A stretch of DNA of 64,000 nt, from contig QCXZ01000041.1 in assembly GCA_025024175.1 (NCBI GenBank), forward strand, positions 14,875,786 to 14,939,785. The letters are read 5' to 3'. Origin of the DNA: Rhyzopertha dominica (taxonomy: Eukaryota; Arthropoda; Insecta; Coleoptera; Bostrichidae). Under the pieces are notes generated by a model. It did not search any database. It was not told where the DNA came from and was given only the letters and a program-made list of their open reading frames with translations. Positions 11,146-23,318 of the stretch are shown here, one piece after another (the stretch's first letter is position 1; each line of letters opens with the position of its first letter). The position numbers and the translations under genes were made by a program.

Positions 11146-14120
11146 AGATTTGGGACACTTTCGTATATCTTTTAGGTTATGTAACGTAGTTGTGAGGTTT
11201 TGACTACAGTAAGCCTGTTAAATTGTACTGTGATGAACTAAAAGACGTTTTTAGCCTGCCACAATGGTAAAATTCACAGTTAGGCAGTGACGTTTATAAA
11301 ACCATGTCTGGAAAGCGCCGACCGCAACAAAAGGGTATTATGATGGACGTATTAAACCATATCTTGTAGCCTCGTACAAGCAAATTATTGTTAGTTCTTA
11401 CCTTTGAAGGAAAAATATATTGTAAATTGTTAGAAAATCTTTATAAAACCATCAGTTTCGTGGCTATAACTTTATCCGCAGCCTTCAGTACAGTTAATGA
11501 GTATATGACAGTTGACAGTAATTGTGCTTATTGTAGCTTAGCAGCACTTACAAAAGGGTGGCACAAAGAATTTAGAAATCAACGCCGCCCTCGTTGCATG
11601 ATTCATTTGTAGAAACCATGTATATAAGTATAGTACATTACACTGGTTTAATAAGATACACATTGAATCATTTCATTACGCCCTTAGTATCCTAAACTAA
11701 TGGTGCGGATAAGTACGAGTTTTCCACACCACTGTAGCTATTCGAATATGTTTGTCATATTTCATTGTTTTTGCTCTAGGTGTACTTCTTAAGTCACTGA
11801 AAAAGGCCTCTTGGTGATTGAAGTTATTGGAAGCGTTTCACTTTTACAACATTCTTTAGGAGTCGCTTAACACAAGTGAACTGAATTATACAGAGTGTTA
11901 TAAAAATGATAGATAAAAGAGTAGCTCATTTCTACTCAAAATAAATGCATATGCCATTATCCTTCTTTGAAAAGTTACAGGTTCTTTTTTAATTTGTGAT
12001 AATCACTGTCTTATCACCGAATATTATGTTAATGATTTTTCCATGATTATTACTTGAGAGTATGGTTGGTATTGAAATATAACATATTTGTAGATCCATT
12101 TTGATGGTAAAGAAAAATACACTTCAGTTTTGCCTATTTTTGTCTAATAACTAAAACTCGCATAACATTTGAACAAACGTTTCTTGAGAAAAGAAGTACA
12201 CAAGCAAGAGTGCCAGTATTGTCTATACGTTTTATGCTAATATAATAAAAGTTCACTCATTGGTGTGTATGTCTGTATGTCATAGTATTTTCCTTGCTGA
12301 TGTAGGTACAAGCAATAGCGTACTCCAAAAGCCAGGCTTTCAAAATATCGTCTTTGGAAGATATGGCGTCCGTCTTTCTTGATGGGGATTCTGACTCGAC
12401 CATATAATCTCCCCGAACGATTAAATGCCGCCCTATATATGCAGTATCAAGTTCCTTTACAGGTAAGGCAAAAATCTATATGTATCTGTTATTAGTCAGG
12501 CAGTTTTTAGGAAATGCCTCTAGTATGTAATGGTATAGATGGATATGATGACAAGGAATCATACCACGGCTTCTATGTTTCTAGGATCTCAAATCCTTAG
12601 AATTTTTTCAAAACTAAAAATAATTATTTTTTGAAATTACAGAAAAATATCTATAACTTTTAAATGTAAGGAATGGATACCCACTGGCGTGGCTATTGAG
12701 AGTGTAAATGAGCTCCTCTACCAACTGCTTCAGTTTTATCATCCATCACTTTTGGTATGCCGTGTCCTCGTACAACGATAGCGTCCAATTAAGCAGTTGC
12801 ATTCCAGTTCTTCCTATTTTTATAGTAACCAGGAAGCTCGTAAATAGCGTTTAAACGGCGGCTCTGATGCTTGCCGATGCGCTGACACAAATTTACACGA
12901 GCAGTTTGGTAATGCCGTGTGACGGTTGCCAGGGCAACCTGAAGCTTCTTTATTTCAAGGCATCAGAGGGAGCAGATGAGAGGAAATTAACATGGCACGT
13001 GTAAACAGGAAGTGGGAAAACGTCACGCTTGAATAATGCACCTGTTTAGTTATGGTGGTATAATCAACGTACTAAATTGTTTTAGTACGACTTCTTACCA
13101 CTCTATTTTATACATTTTCTGATGCGTATTTAATTCACTGTAGAAATAGTGCATAAGATCATTTTACGAGTGAAAGACCTTTTTTTAAAAAGGGACACAG
13201 TAACGAAGCTTTTTTACGAATAAGCTTAATAAAGCAATATAATTCTAGTGGCAGTAATAGCTAGCCAACTAATTAGCTAACAAATTAATATCATATAATT
13301 GCTAGTCTAATAGGTTTTTAAACTGATTAGTACTAGTTGATTCGACAATCTTAGATGGCCAGTGGTTGTGCACCTGTTACACGGGAAATTCTCTTAGCAA
13401 CTCGCACTGTAAAGAAGCAAGTTTTATTTGTATCTCTAAGTCGTTCGTTTGTGTGCAATATAAATAAGAGTCTTAAATCTGCACTGAAAATATTTTTTAC
13501 CTTACCGTTAATAAGTCACTGCTTCTCAGAGAGTGGCAAACCGTAAGTACACAAAATTGCAAGAATTTTGCACGGTAGTAGAGACTTAAACGGCCGAAAG
13601 CCTGATCACCTTACATTAAATAGACTCTATCATGTCACGGTCCCGCACTACTATAGCACTCCACACCCTGATCAAAACTCGGCAAATTATATATTCAGCA
13701 ACAACTGAGGACAGTTCCGGTGATGGTTTTGGGAACATCTTACCATAGAGGAACAGGAAATTGTTTACTTGACCAGGGCAATTCATCGGCAACAACAACA
13801 CCCGGGTCAAAATGATACCAAACTCTTGTCAGGTGTACGTATGCTAGCAATACTGTAAGGCTTGTAAGGTGTGTTTTCTGATGTGTAAGATAACGCACAC
13901 AAACTGTGTTGTGTTCGCTCGGAGACAATTACGTTCCTGATGAACTCTGTCCGGAAGATGCTTACCACAGCAGTGGACGAAACATCAGCGAGGAAGAAAT
14001 CGCTACGACCACAGCCAACGAACTGGATTCATCTACCAATTTTCATGAGGGTTTCTAAGATTTGGCCTTTAGTGAAATGAAGAGTGCTTTGTTGATTGTC
14101 GTCGTTTGGAGTGATGATAC
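11146..14120. other. Unassigned sequence
   Basis: No gene or element could be supported. At about 13930-14050 (+) a short open stretch (DELCPEDAYHSSGRNIS and on) looks protein-like, but it has no identifiable family and no clear splice context. Confidence 0.5.
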
Positions 14121-15456
14121 TATACAGGATGTTTCACGAATGATAATGACCCTGACGAAACTAAAAATGCAACCCAAAATACATTTGCAGAGATATCATT
14201 GATAATTATTCATCTTCTTACAAAATATAAAACGTAGAGAGCTGTATAAATTTATAAATTTTGACATAAACTTCAATCATTTGCTTTAAATAAATTCGGT
14301 ATTGCAAAACAAATTTTATTTTTGAAAAATGTTTATTTAATAACATTAATGTAATAAATGCTAAAAATGTCGCCCTCCGCTGTTTTCCCAAGCTTGAATT
14401 CCTACCCAAAACGATCTTTTAACATGCATTAACATTTCTGGAGTGATGGATCTACATGCATCACGTATTTTATTTTCTAAATGTTCTACACTTTCAATTG
14501 GTGTTTGGTATACTTGCTCTTTTACCATTCCCCACAGAAAAAATCCAAAGGAGTAAGGTCCGGGCTCCTCGGTGGCAGAGGATTAATTGAACCTCTTCCT
14601 ATCCATCGGTTACCAAATCAAGATGATTTCGCACTATTCTATGATAATGCAGAGGGACCCCATTTTGTTGGAACCATAGATCTTGTCTTATTTGTAAATT
14701 TACATTTTGGAGAAGTGCCGATAAAATATTTCTTAAAAAATTGAGATAAGAATTGCCGTTTAAACTATCGGTAAAAAATAAGGCCCACAATTTGATTCCC
14801 CAATATTCCGCACCAGACATTCGTCGAGTAGATAGTTTGAAAATGTCCTTCTCGATGTTATTTTTGTTAACTCCACCATTATTAGAAAATCTTGCTTCAC
14901 CTGAGAAGCAAATGCCATAAAAACTCACATTCAAATTTTGGTGTTCCCGAAAAAAGTTACAAAAAGCCAGTCTTTTAGGATAATATGTCTCCTTTAAGGC
15001 CTGAACCAATTGTAAGTGATATGGATGAAATTGATTGCCTTTAATTATTCGGTGTACTGAAGACAGACTAATACCGGTTGCTCTTTGACTAATATAAGGA
15101 TTTCCAATATTCTAATTTCATTGGCAGGGCCTGTTGCTGTTCTTTCTCTTGACTTTTTTAGTGGTGGTCAGTTTGTCCTTAAAGTTAATTCAAGTCTCTT
15201 GAAAATTGTATCGGCAGGAGCTCTTCTATTTGGAAAACGTTGTCTGTATAAACGGGCAGCGGCGGAAGCATTTTTCTTGCATTCATTATAAATCAAAATC
15301 ATATCTGTTTTTTCATCATTTGAATATATTTTTACTTTTAATTTATTTTTAAAATAATACCATTATGTAAAATAACCATATTGGCTATGAGAATGTATTT
15401 TGGGTTGCATTTTTATTTTCTTTAGGGTCATTATCATTCGTGAAACATCCTGTATA
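14121..15456 (-). mobile_element. Tc1/mariner-superfamily element with 65-bp terminal inverted repeats
   Basis: The left end 14121-14185 and right end 15392-15456 are inverted copies starting TATACAGGATGTTTCACGAA, differing at only a few bases. A TA dinucleotide flanks each side, as expected of TA-targeting IS630-Tc1-mariner elements. At 1,336 bp it has the full size of an autonomous element, and it contains a transposase pseudogene on the minus strand. Confidence 0.88.
14190..15320 (-). pseudogene. Transposase pseudogene of the 14121-15456 element
   Basis: Order on the minus strand: an N-terminal helix-turn-helix region with NPYISQRATGISLSSVHRII and FHPYHLQLVQAL; the catalytic region with FSGEARFSNNGGVN; LWFQQNGVPLHYHRIV; and, in a shifted frame, RSPDLTPLDFFLWG and a C-terminal tail. 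Relatives have FSDEATF and QQDGAPPHY, so the first two catalytic aspartates are replaced by G and N. Stops and frameshifts also break the N-terminus and the stretch before RSPDLTP. The longest intact piece (14599-15009) is 136 codons. The enzyme cannot be active. Confidence 0.85.
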
Positions 15457-15764
15457 AATCAGAATATCACTTACTTTAATATAATGCTCTAAGATGCCAA
15501 TGCTTCCTGTTTGCCTGTGCCTAAATCATAGTCAATACTATCTTGCTGTTATCGCGTTTTGTTATCAACTGGGATGGAGAAACAAACCCACTTTTCCGTT
15601 GATGTGTTCTAAAGCCCATTGCCAATAAATAGCACTGCCTTTGAAAGAAGTTCTTAATATCATCAATGTCGTTTTACCTGAGGAACTTATTATACAAATA
15701 ATCATGATCTGAATTACTGAACATCCATCCATATGTTTTTTATATAGTAATAGACCGGTATAAT

Positions 15765-16316
15765 AAACAGAGTGGTTTTAAAGAAAAAACAGAGCACTTT
15801 AGATTACTTTAAGTATAAGAGAATATTTCCAAAAACATATAGAGTTTTGTTTACAGGAGATATTTTATCAGATAGCGCTTACCCTTCACTGGAGAGTGGC
15901 CCATCTCATATCACCATTTGAAAGCGTAATTTTACAAAGAGTCTCATCATGTAATTAGTTTTACTATTTTTTGCTCATTTGCGGGGTCGTAGATTAATAA
16001 GTACAGTGAAGCAAATTATCAAATTGTAATATTTTGGAGCTACAATAAAAATTTGTCCCTGTCAAATTAATAAGCAACTTGCTTCATGGTATCTACTTAT
16101 TGACCTAGTATTCCATAAATCAGTGGAAAAATAGTAAACCAATTTCATAGCAAGACTCTTTGTAAAATTCGGCTTTCAAATGATGTGCTATAAGATGGGT
16201 AGTTTCATTAAAAAATTTAAATGGTTGTCTCCCCCGATGACAGGTATATGCTATCCATAGCAATTTTTCCTTTCTTTAAAGTAATTTAACGTGTGCTATT
16301 AAAAAAAAACACCCTG
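15765..16316. repeat. Foldback (MITE-like) repeat
   Basis: The two halves are inverted copies. ATTTTACAAAGAGTCT at about 15932 recurs inverted near 16153. AGCACTTTAGATTACTTTAA at the left pairs with the complement of TTAAAGTAATTTAACGTGCT-like sequence at the right. The centre is near 16035. The outer ends, CAGAGTGGTTTT and AAAACACCCTG, are roughly complementary. No target duplication was clear and no coding region is present. Confidence 0.6.
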
Positions 16317-19300
16317 CGTGAGTAATTATATGCATCTAAATACTGTTGGCTTTGTAAATTTTCCAGTACTCATCAACGGCTTAAGTACTGAATCACCGAC
16401 CTTTGTTTTTTAAAACTCATGCTTTTGGCAAATAATTTTTAAGCTACTTGCAATAGTATGTAGCAAACGTTAGAATATGGACTAACGCACTGATATCGAT
16501 ATTCTATCAAATGTATAAATTTAATATTCCCTTTACGAAAAGATTGAGTGCGACCTATAGACAACCTCCAAGAAGGTGCACCCCGGGCAACGTTCTGATA
16601 TTATATCAGGGCGGCTAAAAGTCTATACTCTCAGCAATTGAACCCTCTCTGGCACGGCACAGGCACTCAACGGAAAGGTACGGTAAGCTGCTCATCAGAA
16701 AACTCTGTCTCCTGCAAACTACGTTAAATTTAATTTCAGGGGTTCCGAAGGCCTTCTCGTCTTTGGCTCGTCTGGAATGATAAGATATAAGCAGCTGCTA
16801 GAGGGAACGCCTGCCGAATGTTAATGCAGTTCGTGGAAGAAGTCGTAATGTCGTAGTTACGAAAGCGATAGATGTTGATGTTTTATTTCCTAGAACGAGG
16901 AGTTTTCTACTAATTGCAGTAATCCGAATAAACATTAGTTTATTATTCTCATAAACTACTCAAATAACATTTTGTTAACATAAAAACTTGTTGTTTTACC
17001 CTAAAAATGATTGACAAACGTCTAATAATTCAAAAGGTTTTGGCGGATCGCAATACGCTTGCTAAATAGTCGAAGCTCTTGTTGACGTCATAATTCGTAT
17101 AATGCGACCCGCCCGGCATGCTTAATAGCATAATGCATAAGCAAAATAATGCCACAGATTGATTGCTGGTTTCGCCTTCCGTTTCCACTTGTTTGTGTTT
17201 GGCACGGGTAGTATTTTGATTTGTCGATTTGTTCTCGTGTGTAACTCGTATTAGGTGTGTTATCGGTGTATGTAGGTTAACAAATATGACACGAATTACA
17301 AAAGCCACATCGAACAATTTACCATTGAGGTTTGAAATGGTCTCTAAGTTTTTGTGTAAAATAATCTTCACACAAAAAATACAGTTTTAGGAGCAGTCAT
17401 CTCACGTCTTGCAGCATTAAACAACTTTAATATCCTTTATTTCTCTTTTGGTTCAGTAACAAACTTCTTACTAGAATTTTGAACATGTTTTTACACCCAA
17501 GGACAAAACGCACTTATTTTCAAGTTTCTCTGTAATTATGCTATATTATTAAATAATACTCGTGTCTAACACTCAGCACTTTATTTATTTATCCTACTCT
17601 TTGTTACAAGTGAAAACCACAGAAATCTACAAAAACAAATCAACGAATGCTTCAATGTGCCAGTAGGGTTACTAGATTTACATGGCTGGTCGTCCCTAAC
17701 TAAACTACTCCCAAAATTGTCGCCCGTATGTCGCCAGCTACCAACATGACGTCGCGTCGCTACCATACAATATCACTTATTTACAAAAGACGTTTATATC
17801 ATATGTCGCATTGAGCGCAAAGAATTTTTGGGAATCCGGGCTTTGAAATAGGAAGCAAACCCTCTGAAATTGAAGTAAACTCGTTTAAATACCTTCAAAA
17901 CGCTATGCCTTTGATGCTAAATAGAAACCCTTAGCAAAAACTGCACTGGTCGATCAATGAATTGTTTGATGACATAACAGAAAGAGAAAGTCGCCTATTT
18001 CAATCCCTGTTTCCGCTGCAAAAATTTTGTCATATATTTTATGACAAGTCGCCCAATCTGGCAACTACCTGTCACTACATTTCCAGCTGTTACAAATGAT
18101 CGAAACCATCACGTCACAAATCACGTTACCTGATGGGTGCCGCTGCCGAGCGTTCAAATCAACCGATATTTTCTAGTTTGTTTATCAATTGTTTTTAAGA
18201 TTACAGCTAAGAAAAGAAAGCGACAAAAGCTTTTTCTCTTAAAGTGTACCACGTAGACCACATTTTTAACACTTTTGGAAAATAATTGTAAAACAGCGAA
18301 TTAGATGCATTTGTGAAATTGTTGAACTTATTTTCTTATTTTTAATATTACGGTTACCAGCGTATTCCGTTAAGGTCCAATTCAGTTAATATTTAAATTC
18401 ATATTGGTTATATTTCGGAATTGTGCAGGATTAAATATGTTGTTGTCAATAATTTTTAAATATAAAAGGTTTTAATTATGAAATTTCCCTCATAAACAAA
18501 ATAACCGCAATATTTAATTTCTTGTGTCATGTTTTAGTGTCATTAGTTAGTCAGAGTTACTAGTTGACAAATTCCAAACGGTTGATAGCAATTTGATCTC
18601 TTACGCATAAGTTGTCAAAGTTTGATATTGATTTTGACAGTATGTAGAAGAATGAGCTAAATTTAAAAATAGTCTTTTTTTGTACATGTCAAAAAAGGTT
18701 ACGTTTCTGTATTACTATATATGCTCAGAACAGCTCGTTTTCTTTCACAAATGTTAATGTTTTCACTGCTAGAAAATAAATCATAGAAGTAGACAAATCG
18801 CAAATTTTATTTCGAAAAGGTTACTTCTTACTTTTTTATCACCAAACTAATTACAATTAAGAACAATTAGAAGAAATGATATTACTTATTAAAAGAGTAC
18901 CTAATTAACAGTGAAATTAGAGTAACTGCTCCCTACTTTAACTCCTGTAGATGATATTACATGTTGCTGCTCAGAAATAGAATTAATTAATATTCCTTGA
19001 GAGGAAGAAATTCCAGTTTTATTGTTCAAACTATCTACTGTCATCTATATACCCCTTCATTAGTGCACAAGATCTCCAACAACCGTAACGTTTTACAGAA
19101 ATCAGGTCGTCACATTTAGCAAAAGAATGGCAGAGTTTCTTCTAAAACAGTGGCTGGTATAACTCTAGGGCGTTTCTTTGTCAAGCCATTTTGCAATTAA
19201 ACTCAAAATTTGTCCAATTTTATTCGTGTTCGTTTTATATTATTGCAGAATCAGTGCCATCTGTGGACCGGAGTTGCAGGCGTGTAGATGCGGTATAATA

Positions 19301-22300
19301 GGACACTGCAAGTCCTAGCGGCAGACGGATGGCAGGTAATGTCGAAACTCTCCAGAGAATTCTATCAATGGAACCTTCGCGAAGTTTTGATAACGTCTGG
19401 AAGGTGTCGCTTACGGAATTTTCGATGGGGGTATACATAACCCTACGGAGAGAGCGAGGGCAGTTTTGAATTCGAATAGCGGTTATCGAGCGAGCGAAAG
19501 GTTGAGTGAAGCAGGTGTTTTTAGTGCTATTGTGTTCAGTATAGTGACTTAGTGTATTAGTAGTATTAAAAAGTTTTGAACTAGTTGTGTTTAGACTTAG
19601 CGTTTAAATAAAAGGAAGTTAGTCAGAAATCCGCAGTTTTCGAACCTCGTATTCGTAACAATATATTTAACCAGTAATCGAATCAGTGATGGGCGCGTAG
19701 AATACGTCATCTAGATTACGTTAGTCTTCGCGTAAACTATGTAATATTCCAGTTTGAAATTCTACTGTAGAAAATAGCATTGTATAGATAAACAGAAATC
19801 TAGAGATATTTAGTTTTTTAATGATTTCCATTACCAGTATTTCTCTAAACGTCTCAATTACCAATACTATTTTGTATTTTATTATTTTTATTCCTTGTTA
19901 TGCAAAAGAAATACTATCTTGTAATAGAGTTAACTAGCCAAATGTCTAAACAGCAATAACATGTTTGGTCATATCTTAGGGCCAGAAGACCCAACTAGCG
20001 TGCTGTCAAAAGTACTTTGAAGCCTTCAGGCAGTCAATTGGACCCCTTAATGACTGTAAACTGTAATTTTATTTTCTTTCTTCTCTGTAAACAGATATTT
20101 CATAAGCTACTCATGTTCTTTTATCGCAACTTCTTTAAAAGCAGATCAACAGGGTCCACAAGCAGTTCTTGTTGCTGAACTAGATACAATGATCTAAAGA
20201 AGCAACTACCGTTGACCAACTAGTTGTACTAAAAAACTTCTTTGGAAGTTTGTAACTGCGGTACCGAATTTGATAGCGTGTTAGGAATACAACTTAATAT
20301 AGTTGTAGAAGGAAAGATGTCGTAGACATATGCTTTGTCTTTTGTGTCTCAAAGAAGTAAAAAAAACAATTTGTATATCCTGACTACTTACTGAAACATG
20401 ATATGCAAGTTTGTAATATTAATATTTACATTTACACCTTTTTATTGTCTCAGACATATTAAAATCATAAGTTAATAAAATGAAAATGTTTAGTAAATCG
20501 TGCAGTTATAAATTTATAAAAAATATGGTAGCTATGTTGCATCTTTTAGATTTTGTCATTAATCTGTCTAAAATCAAAACTTTAGATTGCAAATAACATT
20601 ATACATAAATGGATCGTATTTTGTATGTTTTAGTTAGCCCCTTATTATTAACCTCAAATTCAGTAAGGTTCAGTTACATGTTGTTATACTTAAGTACCAT
20701 TGTAAATGTTTATAGAAGCCCTGACGAAGATTTGAAATAAAAATAGAAAGCTTGGCAAAGAAAGAAGAGTAAACACTATTTTAACATAAGAAGTCGATTT
20801 CCCCTTATTTGCGAAGACTTTCCATTTAATGTATTATAGAAAACTATAAAATTTTAAAAAATTTGACACATGGAGAAGTCAGCAAAACAGGGAAATTAGA
20901 ATCAAACTAATTTCCATTTTGTTTTAGCATGTACTAAATACATTTTAGCCATAATATACTCGTCTCATATTTTCTACTTAAAATCTACGCCAAAGTGCTT
21001 TATCTACATTTTCTACTCATGTAACGTAGAAAATTATAATTTACGCGTAAACGCCCATCATCGAATATCGAAGTATCGAAGTATGAACTGACCGCAAACT
21101 TTTGACTTTTTTCTTCTATGTACAACCGATTTCCTTTTAAGGTATGGCACCAATTTGGTAAATATACGACCTTTCCTTTAAGTAACACAGAATGATATTT
21201 TCCGATACGTTTTTTACATACTGCTAACGATTCCATTCATGGAGCATATTGTACATCTTCTCATATTGAAGCTCCGACTTAACACGCAAACGATGTGATA
21301 TGATACTACGGCAATTGTCGTAACCGTTATTTCTTGAAGGTCAGGGTGTCTCACTACCCCTATCAGAAATTATGGCACGTTTCTAGGCTAACTGAATACT
21401 AATCACAGAATCGTTGTGTTAATGTAAAATTTAGGTTAAGCAGTGTGAAGCGATGAAAGATCTCTACATCCAAAGACCTTTTTGGTCTCATCGCAGTCAC
21501 GTGTCGAGGAATTGTGTTCTTTTTTAGGACACAATAGTTATTTCTTGTTTCATATCGAAACTTTGTGTTTTTCACGGCCACGCTGCATGGAACAGTGCAT
21601 GAAAGATTATGGAGAGAATTCACTACATGATTTACAGAGATACCACTGCTTTGATGTCGTACAAACAATTCGTAACCAAATTTATTCTTAGAATAGAATA
21701 GGATGATCTATTTTTATATATGAATATATACAATAAACATACCATAAAAATACTACGGGTCACAAAACACAATTTTAAAGTTCTTTGACACACGTTTTGT
21801 ACTTAATGGGTCTACCGAACTATAGTAAAAGAAAACTGAATAAAAAAGAACAGTAAAATGAACAAGCAATTATTGATCAAGAGCAATCTCATCCCATAGA
21901 GCGGCAGTTCGCTAGTTCATCCGGTGTTGTTTTATGTACTTTGGGTCCTAGTACACCTACATTTCGCTGACCAACTCTCTTGTTTCTGACCGGACTCTGA
22001 AAACAACCTCTTTGTGTCAATCGGGTGCTGTATTGGTGGGTAGCAACCCCTATGTATCAGACTGTGTTTTACGTACAGCTGTCTGAGATCCAGCACTCCA
22101 CTCTCGCTATACAAAATATTCGTTAGATAGAAATAAATAACTTTGGACCAACATAATTCTTAGGAATTGAGTTTACGCTGTCATTAATGGTTTCAAGTGT
22201 GCATGTAGAAGAGATCTCCAGACCACAGTTCCATACAGAAGAAGGGACTCTACCACAGTGTAGAACATTATTCTAGTTTGATGAAAATTTAGTAAATTTT

Positions 22301-22639
22301 CTTACTAAATTAGTTTCAGGTGCTTACTATTTCAGATGACTATCCATGGTATCACAGTCGGATGCTTTGATAAGATATATACAGCTATGATTTTTACTTC
22401 AAAATCATTCAATATCTTTTAAGTTAGCCAGAATGGTGGCGCGATTTTCGCGAAAACTGAACTGCACTCAAAGAGTTGAACGAAGGCTTCAAAATGACAC
22501 TTTAATACATTTTCAAAAACCCCTCTTAGTCTTAGGATGGTGTGAGGCGGTAAATGCTTATATCGTTATATCTCCCTTCATGTGAACGGAAGCAGTCTCT
22601 AAAAGTTCGAAAGCACTAGGAAACAAATGTGCAATTATG
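16317..22639. other. Unassigned sequence, longest feature-free span
   Basis: No gene, RNA or bounded repeat can be supported. A frame of 113 codons on the minus strand (17030-17371) has no recognisable domain. 19235-19660 is richer in G+C and ends with an AATAAA-like motif and CGTAACA, so it could be a solo LTR, but no matching 5' end or target duplication was found. Confidence 0.5.
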
Positions 22640-22885
22640 CAGGGTTTCTAAAAATTAATCATGCATGCAGGCACTTATGGAAATTATTGATTAAATCAAT
22701 TTGCCACCTCTCAGAAAAGTGAACATAACTATTACTTTGATANATACTAGTCGTCCGTCGATTGTCGAATTATTTTATTTNCTTTAATCTGAGAAAACGC
22801 GTGNGAGTGTGTATTTTCAACATATGCTATAGTGTTTTGTGGGNTAATNAACTTTATTAATGCAGAAAGTTCCTATTTCGGAACT
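22640..22885 (+). repeat. Interspersed repeat copy, CAGGGTTTCTA family (second)
   Basis: Direct-orientation relative of 10914-11145, starting CAGGGTTTCTAAAAATTAAT. It contains several Ns and many substitutions, so the two copies inserted long ago. Confidence 0.65.
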
Positions 22886-23318
22886 GTGGAGAGACACGGT
22901 GGCAGTGACTTTGGCTGCACTACCGGGGTATACCGGGTACCTATTTTACGGAAAAGTTTTCTAACCTAGAAATTGTTAACATCTAAATTGTGGTGGTGCA
23001 ATGATAGTTGCAAAAGAAGAGCAATCATTAAAATAGGGAAAAGGACGAGATTGACTGCGTAGGCACACTTCACCAATCGCCATTCACTTTGTCAAACCAG
23101 GGAGTTACGGCGCAGACTCGCTGCCCTACGAACGAGCAATATGGCGACTTACGGGTCGCTCATGCCCTAACAATTAGCCATCTACATAATAGATGAGATG
23201 TCTGTGGCTGACAATGTGACAGATGAAACTATGAAGTTAGCAACGCCTGACTGCATGAAGCTTGAAGCATGAGAAGACTGACAACAATGAAAAAGTAAAA
23301 TACCATGTTGTGCACAAT

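Noticed and set aside
13930..13995. CTGATGA followed 35 nt later by GAAA, a possible hammerhead
   Set aside because: The bases next to CTGATGA do not pair with those before GAAA; only a distant 4-bp GUCC/GGAC match exists, and no stem I forms.
17030..17371. 113-codon minus-strand frame
   Set aside because: No recognisable domain, no splice or promoter context, and composition like the surrounding AT-rich DNA.
19235..19665. Possible solo LTR of a gypsy-type retrotransposon
   Set aside because: It ends in CGTAACA with an upstream AATAAA, but no matching 5' TG end or target duplication could be identified.
20710..20750. CTGACGA and GAAA close together
   Set aside because: The spacer is too short to form stem II.
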